From NCBI RefSeq assembly GCF_900699015.1, contig NZ_LR217738.1, forward strand, positions 1 through 49,732: a stretch of DNA of 49,732 bases, written 5' to 3'. The notes under the pieces were generated by a model. The model had not been told where the DNA came from. It was given only the letters and a program-made list of their open reading frames with translations, and made no database searches. This stretch comes from Erwinia_E haradaeae_E. GTDB lineage: Bacteria; Pseudomonadota; Gammaproteobacteria; Enterobacterales; Enterobacteriaceae. A program made the position numbers and the translations under genes. Below are positions 1 through 7,287 of this stretch, piece after piece (within the stretch, counting starts at the first letter, position 1; the number at the start of each line of letters is the position of its first letter).

Positions 1-799
1 ATAAATATTTTTATAGACAATGCGTTTCAAACTAAATAATAAAATATTTTTATATTGAATTTAATAGTAAAATTAAGATATAAAACTTAAGTGATTTAGA
101 CCATAATATCAATATAAATCATATTTTTTTAGATAAATATCAATTTTATATACTAATTATATTATATTTTTATATAAAACTCTATCTTTATTAATTCTCA
201 GAATAAAATATATAAAGATTAAAAAAATCTTTATTTATATAAAATATATAAATTAAAATAGTATTAGATTTCAATAAATTTATTTTTATTAGACACTATT
301 ATTCCTTAGATTAAGTGTCACTACAGTTAAATTAAATTTTATGACATAATGTTTACTATGAAATTAGTATCTATCTATATTGAAATATAATTATTAGTTT
401 CTTTTTATTAAAATTGAAGTTAGTAAGAATAATATTCCTATATTCACTATTTTAATTTATAGTTAAATTATTTAAATTCAATTAAAAATTAGATGAAATA
501 AATTTGTTAAAAGTAATAAACAATATGAAGATTTTATCATAAATTAGAATTTAGTTTTATTCAATCAATATAAATCAAAAAATTGACTATCAGTCAATAC
601 ATGTAGAAGGATATATCTGTATATATGGTTAGAATATTAAAATAATTATAACATCTCCCAATTATGTAAATATACAATTTATTACTATAAATCACTCTTA
701 CAATTTTTCTAAAATTAATAATGAATTATCACTACTAGTTTCTAATTTTCTATTATTAATAGGTGTGCAAAGAATTAATGATTTAGATTAAATTATTAT
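1..799. other. Outer unique flank, left (no gene)
   Basis: This is very AT-rich sequence outside the inverted repeat. No open reading frame here has a plausible start or family resemblance. Two small hairpins are visible: a 9-bp stem at 212-220/226-234 around an A5 loop, and a 7-bp stem at 582-588/592-598 with a 3-nt loop. The stretch does not match the opposite flank (48934-49732), so it is unique in this window. It may be decayed DNA or part of the other single-copy region of the replicon. Confidence 0.6.
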
Positions 800-892
800 T
801 TTTAAAAATAAAAACATATTTATGAAATTCTATTTACAGAAAAAATACATTTTATATTAAATTAGACATCTTCTTTATAATGAGATGTGTAA

Positions 893-942
893 TTCCACTT
901 TACTCCACTTTACTCCACTTTATTCCACTTTATTCCACTCTA
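893..942. repeat. Five tandem 10-bp iterons, arm A
   Basis: Five head-to-tail copies of a 10-mer of form YTCCACTTTA, the last reading TTCCACTCTA. The 10-bp period matches one helical turn, so all copies face the same side of the DNA. That is typical of protein-binding arrays such as ParR-bound centromeres or initiator iterons. The array lies 93 bp inside the outer end of the repeat, in DNA otherwise almost pure A/T. No parM/parR or parA/parB gene is present in the window, so the binding partner is unknown. Confidence 0.8.
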
Positions 943-1083
943 CTGTATCTCTCTTATTAAAGAAATTTTTAGTTCATTCCCCATTTTATCTTTGATAGCT
1001 ATTTCAGTGTTCTCAGAAAGAGTTTCTATTTTTCTGATTTCTAGAAGATTTCCTAGATAAGAATCTCTCTTCTTTTTAAAGAT

Positions 1084-1123
1084 AAAAAAGATCTACCTAA
1101 AGACTTTGAAAGGCTTTAGGTAG
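1084..1123 (-). terminator. Rho-independent terminator-like hairpin downstream of repA, arm A
   Basis: Ten-base-pair stem CTACCTAAAG/CTTTAGGTAG (1093-1102 and 1114-1123). Read on the minus strand it is followed by ATCTTTTTTATC. It lies about 300 bp beyond the repA stop in the direction of repA transcription, so it would end the repA transcript or an RNA crossing the origin region. Confidence 0.7.
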
Positions 1124-1394
1124 TCTTTCTTTAGAAAGCATGTTTTGTGCAGGAATAACGTTCGAAATTAATGAAAGAAAATAAAAAATCTAAGAATCTA
1201 GTTTTTTTTAAGAAAAGTTTAAGAGTTATCTGATAATATAAATAAAAAATTCTTCATTTTAAGTTGATTTTGAAAGCTAAAATACTCATTTCTAGTATAG
1301 ATAAAGATAAAAAAAAAGATTTTTCTATACGAAGGGCAGGAGGGATTCAAATCCTGTTTAGAATTTGTTTATAATGCAATCTATTTAGTGAGAT

Positions 1395-1418
1395 ACCTAG
1401 CGATTTAAATCGCTAGGT
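1395..1418. repeat. 24-bp perfect palindrome at the repA stop, arm A
   Basis: A gap-free palindrome with half-site ACCTAGCGATTT, beginning at the last base of the repA stop codon. There is no T-tract on either side, so it is not an obvious terminator. Its place between initiator gene and presumed origin suggests a protein-binding site or part of the cis element. Confidence 0.7.
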
Positions 1419-2473
1419 CATGGTAGAGGGATTCCTGCACGCTCAAGAAGAAGTCGATAATACTGCTCAGTGCTTGTAGAATGATTAAAGAGATGTGGAA
1501 ATTCCGTCTTAATGGCATTTTCTAATTTTAATCGTATTATTGGTGTACAAGCATCACTAGCTGACCAGGTCCACCAAGCCATTTGGTAGCGTACTTCACT
1601 TAAATCCTGAGATGATATATGTTGTTTGTTATGAGCGATTACGGAGGTATTAAGATTTGCAATGATAGATTCTTTTTCATTAAATATTTCTGGGCTGATA
1701 ACCCAACGTTTAATTTTGTTTAACCGATTTTTTAATGAATGATGACGATCAATATCAATTCCAAGACGTGCCATTTTAAGTTGATGACGCTCATATTTAT
1801 TGCGCAAAGAAACCGCAATGCCTGCTGATGTTGCCCATTGACGATATTTATACAACCATTGACGAACACTTTTAAGATTCATTCCACGTGAGGTAAAAAA
1901 GTTTTCTGTTAAGAAGACTCTCATCGGTTTATTCTGACCAGAATCACTTTCTCGATCACGGTGAACTACTACGTAATCTAATTGCTCAAGTACACGCAAA
2001 GCATGTAGTAATACGTCATATGCCTTGCGCCCATTATTATAGACATGTAGAACTCCCATACGTTGCGCTATTTCTGCTACAGGTAAGATAACCTCAAACA
2101 TATATTTACTATATGGGCTGTAATCACAGTTTGCTGCTAAGGCTAATGACAGGGCGCTTAGCGCTTCTCGGCTTTCAGAGCGAGCTGTTATTCGAAGTGG
2201 TTTTGGTTGATACGAACGATCAAATATACGTGAATAGGGTGTATAACCATGTTTTCTCAATGCTATAAGATCACTATTTTGCCGCCAGTCATGATTTTTG
2301 ATACAAGCCATAACTTTTGCAGCCATTCCACGCGGTATTTTGCCGATAAATTTTGGCTGATGATTACGATGCGTTTTGACCTGCCCTTTACGCTGACAAT
2401 TAGATTCGCCACGACGTGTTTGACGGTATAACAATTGTCCGGACTCTTGAAGAGTTATAGAATGATCATTCAC
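1418..2473 (-). CDS. repA: Plasmid replication initiator RepA (IncI/B/L-like), arm A
   Basis: Initiates plasmid replication by acting at a nearby origin; this family often acts in cis. The product is 351 aa from the chosen GTG start (2473-2471). An in-frame TTG nine bases upstream would give 354 aa, but the GTG overlaps the stop of the leader peptide (GTGA), the arrangement used for translational coupling in IncI/B/L replicons. The conserved core is residues 41-117, with an IPRGMAAKVMAC motif, WRQNSDLIALRKHGY and PYSRIFDRSYQPKPLRI. The N-terminus is rich in Arg, Lys and Gln. Length, core motifs and the upstream antisense-RNA/pseudoknot region place it with IncFII_repA-family initiators of IncI1/IncB/IncL type. 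GC content is clearly above that of the surrounding DNA. Confidence 0.9.
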   Translation of the reverse strand: MNDHSITLQESGQLLYRQTRRGESNCQRKGQVKTHRNHQPKFIGKIPRGMAAKVMACIKNHDWRQNSDLIALRKHGYTPYSRIFDRSYQPKPLRITARSESREALSALSLALAANCDYSPYSKYMFEVILPVAEIAQRMGVLHVYNNGRKAYDVLLHALRVLEQLDYVVVHRDRESDSGQNKPMRVFLTENFFTSRGMNLKSVRQWLYKYRQWATSAGIAVSLRNKYERHQLKMARLGIDIDRHHSLKNRLNKIKRWVISPEIFNEKESIIANLNTSVIAHNKQHISSQDLSEVRYQMAWWTWSASDACTPIIRLKLENAIKTEFPHLFNHSTSTEQYYRLLLERAGIPLP

Positions 2474-2520
2474 CCTGTCCAAATCTTATGGCGGATAGGG
2501 GTTGTTTTTTTAAAATGCAT
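2470..2520 (-). CDS. RepA leader peptide (RepY/RepB-type), arm A
   Basis: A 16-codon reading frame, MHFKKTTPIRHKIWTG, with AAAGGA about nine bases before its ATG. Its TGA overlaps the GTG start of repA. In ColIb-P9 (repY) and in IncB and IncL/M plasmids, translation of such a leader opens the hairpin that hides the initiator's start and allows a pseudoknot to form. Here the leader contains CCGCCA, complementary to the TGGCGG loop of the upstream hairpin, as that mechanism requires. Function is inferred from position, overlap and complementarity. Confidence 0.75.
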   Translation of the reverse strand: MHFKKTTPIRHKIWTG

Positions 2521-2530
2521 TCGTTATAAT
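2502..2530 (+). promoter_or_regulatory. Sigma-70 promoter of the Inc antisense RNA, arm A
   Basis: TTGTTT (2502-2507), a 17-bp spacer, and a perfect TATAAT (2525-2530). It reads against repA from within the leader-peptide gene and would start the antisense RNA near 2537. Confidence 0.8.
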
Positions 2531-2536
2531 CCTTTA

Positions 2537-2609
2537 CAGGCATTAGCCTGCTAACGACCCCTCGATCTCTGGTTCTTCCGCCAAGTTGACGCAGAATCGA
2601 GGGGTTTTT
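2537..2609 (+). ncRNA. Antisense copy-number/incompatibility RNA (RNAI/Inc type), arm A
   Basis: A roughly 73-nt RNA predicted between a canonical promoter and an intrinsic terminator: stem CCCCTCGAT/ATCGAGGGG followed by T5 at 2605-2609. Its hairpin loop presents CCGCCAA, complementary to the TTGGCGG loop of the repA leader. The loop sequence UUGGCG and its complement are the hallmark of copy control in IncI, IncB and IncL plasmids. The RNA should block pseudoknot formation and leader translation and so limit RepA synthesis. Start and end are estimated from the promoter and T-tract. Confidence 0.8.
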
Positions 2610-2616
2610 GCATTGA

Positions 2617-2638
2617 GCAACCACTTCAATGTGGTTGC
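2617..2638. repeat. Perfect 8-bp hairpin in the repA leader, arm A
   Basis: Arms GCAACCAC and GTGGTTGC around a 6-nt loop, just upstream of the antisense-target hairpin of repA. There is no adjacent T-tract, so it is probably part of the structured repA leader rather than a terminator. Confidence 0.6.
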
Positions 2639-4380
2639 ATCTCCCGGACGATTTTAGGATACATCCAATCCATTAAGTTTGTTTTGTTGTTCCGAGAAAA
2701 CGGTTAAACATTAGGATCAATCTAAAATACAACTACAACATGCACAATCTCTTTATCTATTCTAAAATTACTTTTTTTATTGTATTACAATAGATAGCCA
2801 AGGATTGATCAACGCAGTCTTCCTTAATTCAGTTCCATTACCGTATCTTACATATATTATTGTACGAACGGATATGGAGATTTATTAATTATCTATTTAA
2901 AGATAGGACCATTTCCATGTTGTTTTACCTAGATATACGTGGAGATATAATTCTCTCTATAACTTAATTTGCTTCATGATTTTATCTTATATAACTTTTA
3001 AGCTAATTAGTTTACATACTTCGTATATCTGAATCGGAATATTTGATCTTATACAGAATTGCCGATTTTATTTTAGTCATTCCTAAAAACATAATCTATA
3101 TCTAGGATCTAGACTAGAGTCTGTGTCTAATCTGTATGTTCGTGCCATTCAGCTTCACAGACTAATATGTTTGCTCTGAGTATTGAACACGAAAAACAAT
3201 TAAGTGATCCAGGTTCATTCATAACCGCTTTCTCTATTATCCCATACTAAACGTACTATCGTATTAAGACGATATATTACGGTGTTGTTAGGTTAAATCT
3301 ACTGGTGTAACCAATATTTCATCCCTATTTTGGGTGGAATCAACAACTTAATTTTTTTTCGACGAGATTGAACAGATCACTCATCTTTTTAGTATGGATT
3401 AGCTTATGTCATGACGTTTTATAGGGTTCAGTGTTTTTCCCAGCAAGATCTTTTCTTGATAAAGATTCTGATTAAATCATCGGAAGACAGTTTTTTTTAT
3501 CTGCTCGAGACCCTATTCTAGTAGACCAAGTTAATTTCATACTCTGTTTATATGTTAGAGCAATGTTTGGCGGACGATCCATGCTCTTTCATTAATAAAC
3601 TTTTCGTTTTATCTATCTAATTAAGAATAAAAGTTTTTTGTCTTATAGGTTTATATATTAAACATTATTAAACTTCTCTATTTATTATTCTTTGATAATT
3701 TTAGACATAATAATTATACCCTTATTAGATCATAAATTATATCAATAAAATTTACAAAAAAGAAGTTCTATATTTTTGTAATCCATCTCTTATATTTATT
3801 AAACTTATCTAGGTAGTGGATTTTGTTATTTATCTATCTAAGTTCAAAAAATTTGTTTGAACTGTACGATGTTATGCGATGATTTTATCATCGTGATATA
3901 ACTAGTAGATGGAATGTAGTTCACTTATCTATTCTTATAACATAGATCCTACCTATATAGAAAGGCTAATAACAGTAATATTTTTATTCTTCAAGAACTT
4001 TTTAAAATTATGCAGATAAATCTTATTTTTTGACTCTATTTACTATTAAGAGTAGGTCTAAGAGTTAAAAAAGATTAGAAAGTAGATGATATTTATTCGA
4101 TTCTTCTCAATTACAAATTGGTTATTACTGAAAGTGTTTAGTAGGAAAATAATTCGATATTAATTAAACAATTATTTTCAGACTTGAGATTAGATTAACT
4201 ATAATATTTTAATCTACTATAGCGATCTAGTTTTAAACAATTCTTTCGCTACAAGTTCTCTAAACATTAGATAAGCATAAAATATTAAGACTTATTTTCT
4301 ATAGCAATCAATAAAGAACTGCTATATCAGTCATATTTATATCTCGAAGGATGTCATCTATAATATGACTTTTAACTATG
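2639..4380. other. Gene-free region upstream of repA, arm A
   Basis: About 1.7 kb with no intact gene. The part from about 3100 to 3600 is visibly less AT-rich than the other deserts and has short coding-like runs broken by stops on the minus strand, so it may be an old pseudogene. I could not assign a family. It contains the Inc-like hairpin (3557-3587) and ends at a strong plus-strand terminator (4381-4413), which implies a transcript of some kind once ran rightward here. Confidence 0.5.
3557..3587. repeat. Hairpin with UUGGCGG-type loop, second Inc-like element, arm A
   Basis: Six-bp stem AGAGCA/TGCTCT (3557-3562 and 3582-3587) whose loop contains TTTGGCGGA (3566-3574). The core TTGGCGGA is the same 8-mer found in the repA leader loop, and the flanks are also alike on the complementary strand (GGATCGTCCGCCAA here, GGTTCTTCCGCCAA in the antisense RNA). 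It could be a decayed second copy-control locus, or an RNA that pairs with the active one. No promoter was recognised. Confidence 0.45.
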
Positions 4381-4413
4381 CCGCAGACGAGTTGGTGTCT
4401 GCGGTTTTATTTT
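4381..4413 (+). terminator. Strong orphan rho-independent terminator, arm A
   Basis: GC-rich perfect stem CCGCAGAC/GTCTGCGG (4381-4388 and 4397-4404) followed by TTTTATTTT. It terminates rightward transcription, but no gene is recognised upstream on the plus strand. Bases before the hairpin on the minus strand do not form a T-tract, so it does not serve bioB. Confidence 0.85.
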
Positions 4414-4744
4414 AAGTTCACTATCTACTTGAAGACAAGATCAGATGGCTCTCTATTTGTTAGATAGCTTGTCTATAAAAGTGTTATAATAATTAATCTC
4501 TAAATAATTATTATGATCATAATAATTAATTAATAACAAATTTTATTTGTTTCTAAAGACCAGAATTATGAAGGTATTTAAATCATACTAAACTAAAACT
4601 GATACGATACTTATTTATTCTATTTGTATCCAGACTGATTTTCAATATCATTAAAATAAAAACATTAAAGTTTATCTCAGATACTATACTGATAGAAGAA
4701 GCTGGCTATATAATATGTTATTAATTATCCTATTCCTCTGTATC
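4414..4744. other. Gap between orphan terminator and bioB, arm A
   Basis: 331 bp of AT-rich sequence after the stop of bioB. It includes a short inverted repeat of ATTATTATGATCATAATAAT type around 4505-4530. No gene and no convincing bioB terminator is seen. Confidence 0.5.
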
Positions 4745-5785
4745 TCATTCACGCGCAGCGTTATAGTATTTTTCTGTATCTAGAGATAGAAAATTCTCTG
4801 TTAGATTATCTTCTTGCTCTTTATTTCCTTTTGATATTGTTTGACACTGGATAGTGAGACCAAGTTTTTTAAATAATCTTAAGTCATGATCTTCATCTGG
4901 ATTGGAGGTTGTGAGTAATTTACAACCGTAAAACACAGAGTTAGTACCAGCCATAAAACACAGTGCTTGGGTTTGCTCATTCATTTGCTCTCTTCCAGCA
5001 GATAAACGAATATAAGAGTAAGGCATCATAATACGTGCTACAGCAATAGTACGAATAAAATCAAATTGGTCGACATCATCATTATCAGATAGTGGTGTAC
5101 CTGATACTTTAACTAGCATATTGATAGGCACACTTTCTGGCGGTGTTGGTAAATTAGCTAATTGTACTAATAATCCTGCGCGATCATTAATATTTTCACC
5201 CATGCCTACAATACCACCAGAACATACTTTAATACCTGCTTGACGTATAATATTCAGTGTATCTAGTCTATCCTGATAACTACGCGTAGTTATGATATTT
5301 TTATAAAATTCTGGTGATGTATCTAGATTATGATTATAAAAATCTAGACCAGCTTTTGACAAGCGTTGTGCTTGCTGTTCATTAAGCATTCCAAGGGTCA
5401 TGCAGGTCTCAAGTCCCATTGCTTTAACGCCTTTAACCATCTCTTCAAGTAGCGGCATATCACGATCACGTGGATTTTTCCAAGCGGCGCCCATACAGAA
5501 GCGCGTAGAACCAGCTTTACGTGCTTTTTGTGCTGCATCAAGTACTTTTTTTACTTCTATTAGATCCTCTCCTTTAATTCCTGAATTATAACGCGCGCTT
5601 TGCGGACAGTACTTGCAGTCCTCTGGACAAGCGCCTGTTTTTATCGATAGAAGTGTACTAACTTGGATTTCACCGGAGGTGAAATGCTGACGATGTACCT
5701 GTTGGGCTTTAAAAAGCAAATCAAAAAAAGGTTGGTCAAATAATAATCTAGTTTGCTCAATGGTCCAATGCTGAGAAATTGACAT
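4745..5785 (-). CDS. bioB: Biotin synthase BioB, arm A
   Basis: Radical-SAM enzyme that inserts sulfur into dethiobiotin to make biotin, the last step of the pathway. It is 346 aa, the usual length for E. coli-type BioB. The radical-SAM cluster cysteines are Cys53, Cys57 and Cys60 (GACPEDCKYC). The [2Fe-2S] ligands Cys97, Cys128, Cys188 and Arg260 are all present at the E. coli positions, so the enzyme should be active. It is transcribed away from bioA across a 103-bp shared control region, as in enterobacteria, but bioF, bioC and bioD do not follow it. The ATG start is preceded by GGGTAACCGTT, a modest ribosome binding site. In E. coli the shared region is controlled by BirA; no clear operator is visible here. 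Confidence 0.98.
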   Translation of the reverse strand: MSISQHWTIEQTRLLFDQPFFDLLFKAQQVHRQHFTSGEIQVSTLLSIKTGACPEDCKYCPQSARYNSGIKGEDLIEVKKVLDAAQKARKAGSTRFCMGAAWKNPRDRDMPLLEEMVKGVKAMGLETCMTLGMLNEQQAQRLSKAGLDFYNHNLDTSPEFYKNIITTRSYQDRLDTLNIIRQAGIKVCSGGIVGMGENINDRAGLLVQLANLPTPPESVPINMLVKVSGTPLSDNDDVDQFDFIRTIAVARIMMPYSYIRLSAGREQMNEQTQALCFMAGTNSVFYGCKLLTTSNPDEDHDLRLFKKLGLTIQCQTISKGNKEQEDNLTENFLSLDTEKYYNAARE

Positions 5786-5821
5786 AACGGTTACCCATAG
5801 AATATTTAAGGAAATAGATAG

Positions 5822-5854
5822 TTGTAAGTATAGAGTTTGTCGCTACACTGTCCA
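5822..5854. promoter_or_regulatory. Overlapping divergent bioB/bioA promoters, arm A
   Basis: For bioB (minus strand): TGGACA (complement of 5849-5854), 16-bp spacer, TATACT (complement of 5827-5832), each 5/6 to consensus. For bioA (plus strand): TTGTAA (5822-5827), 16 bp, TACACT (5844-5849), weaker. The two promoters interlock face to face, as in the E. coli bio control region. I do not see a convincing TTGTAAACC-type BirA operator, so repression by biotin may have been lost. Confidence 0.6.
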
Positions 5855-5888
5855 GAATGTATTTAAATTTATTTAATAGGATATTCTG

Positions 5889-7190
5889 ATGCAGACTGAT
5901 GATCTCGATTTCGACAGACGACATGTCTGGCATCCTTATACATCGATGACTAAACCACTACCTACCTATCCGATTGTCTCTGCCAATGGTTATCAATTGA
6001 TTCTCGGAGATGGGCGGCGATTAATCGACGGCATGTCATCTTGGTGGGCAGCGATTCATGGTTATAATCATCCGGTAATTAATCAGGCAATGCATAGTCA
6101 AATTAGTAAAATGTCGCATGTTATGTTTGGCGGTATTACTCATCCACCTGCAGTAGAGTTATGTCGTCGTTTAGTTGCATCCATGCCTTCTGACTTAGAG
6201 TGTGTTTTTTTAGCTGATTCTGGTTCTGTAGCTATAGAGGTTGCTATGAAAATGGCACTACAGTATTGGCAAGCATCTGGACATCCTCGCCGTGAATTTC
6301 TTGCGCTACGTCAAGGCTATCACGGTGATACTTTTGGCGCGATGTCAGTTTCTGATCCTATTAATTCTATGCATAGTATGTACTCAAGCTATCTACCTAT
6401 TAATCGGTTTGTTAATACTCTTGCAAGACGTTTTGGAGAAACTTGGCAAACAGGTGATGATGCAGAATTTACCGCACTCTTTTCTTTGTATCACAATACA
6501 TTAGCAGCAGTAATTATGGAGCCAATTGTACAGGGGGCTGGTGGAATGTATTTTTATCACCCTGAGTATTTGCGTGTAGCACGAACTTTATGTGATCAGT
6601 ATGGAATACTATTAATTGCAGATGAAATAGCAACCGGATTTGGTCGTACCGGTAAATGGTTGGCCTGTAATCATGCCAATATTATTCCAGATATTTTATG
6701 TCTTGGGAAAGCACTAACTGGCGGTACATTAACGCTTTCTGCTACCTTAACTCGTCGTCATATAGCAGAAATTATTAGCGATAGTGATGCTGGTTGTTTT
6801 ATGCATGGTCCAACGTTTATGGGTAATCCCTTAGCTTGTACAGCAGCGATTGCTAGTTTATCTCTACTTGAAGATAAAGAGTGGTATCATCGTGTAATGG
6901 CAATCTCTTCTCAACTAAGTAGCGGTTTGTTGCCTTTAGTAGATCACCCAAATGTTCGAGAGGTTCGAGTGTTAGGAGCTATTGGTGTAGTAGAAGTAAC
7001 CAGGGTTGTAAACATATCGTTGTTGCAGAATTGGTTTGTGGAGCATGGTGTGTGGATTCGCCCTTTCAGAAATCTTATTTATGTGATACCACCTTATATT
7101 ATTTCGTCAGAATCACTTGCGCAACTTATCAATGCTATTGCTAGCTCTTTAGACTATCCTGAGCATTTTGATTCCTCAATACCTATATAA
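5889..7190 (+). CDS. bioA: Adenosylmethionine-8-amino-7-oxononanoate aminotransferase BioA, arm A
   Basis: PLP enzyme that converts KAPA to DAPA with S-adenosylmethionine as amino donor, the antepenultimate step of biotin synthesis. It is 433 aa, near the E. coli length. The PLP lysine is Lys274 (CLGKALTGG), the cofactor-binding Asp245 lies in LLIADEIATGFGRTG, and the N-terminal WHPYTSM holds the active-site Tyr17. HGPTFMGNPLACTAA is intact. The ATG has a GGAT ribosome binding site 8 nt upstream. It is divergent from bioB. The step between BioA and BioB (BioD) is absent from the window and must come from the chromosome, host or partner. Confidence 0.98.
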   Translation: MQTDDLDFDRRHVWHPYTSMTKPLPTYPIVSANGYQLILGDGRRLIDGMSSWWAAIHGYNHPVINQAMHSQISKMSHVMFGGITHPPAVELCRRLVASMPSDLECVFLADSGSVAIEVAMKMALQYWQASGHPRREFLALRQGYHGDTFGAMSVSDPINSMHSMYSSYLPINRFVNTLARRFGETWQTGDDAEFTALFSLYHNTLAAVIMEPIVQGAGGMYFYHPEYLRVARTLCDQYGILLIADEIATGFGRTGKWLACNHANIIPDILCLGKALTGGTLTLSATLTRRHIAEIISDSDAGCFMHGPTFMGNPLACTAAIASLSLLEDKEWYHRVMAISSQLSSGLLPLVDHPNVREVRVLGAIGVVEVTRVVNISLLQNWFVEHGVWIRPFRNLIYVIPPYIISSESLAQLINAIASSLDYPEHFDSSIPI

Positions 7191-7287
7191 AATGAGTCTA
7201 TTAGACTACTTGTTTAATATTTACTGAATATAAAAACATAGTATATACAATAAAATGCAGTCCTTATTTATTTTCTGGAGTATAGAT

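Larger units (their letters stand above)
800..1417. other. Putative replication origin / cis region, arm A
   Basis: This is the 618 bp downstream of repA. In IncFII/I/L-type plasmids the cis-acting segment and origin lie directly downstream of the initiator gene, so this is the expected place for oriV (inference). Visible elements are the five 10-bp direct repeats at 893-942, a terminator-type hairpin at 1093-1123, a 24-bp perfect palindrome at 1395-1418, and a weak 7/9 match to the DnaA box (complement of 1367-1375). There is no protein gene. Confidence 0.45.

Noticed and set aside
893..942. CRISPR array
   Set aside because: The repeats are 10 bp, directly adjacent, with no spacers and no cas genes.
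1339..1366. tRNA-like T-arm sequence (TTCAAAT loop) near the presumed origin
   Set aside because: The flanking bases do not form the 5-bp T stem, G53-C61 is missing, and no acceptor or anticodon arm can be drawn.
5786..5888. BirA operator (TTGTAAACC/GGTTTACAA) between bioB and bioA
   Set aside because: Only one half-like TTGTAAG is present and the opposite half matches poorly; promoters are supported but not the operator.
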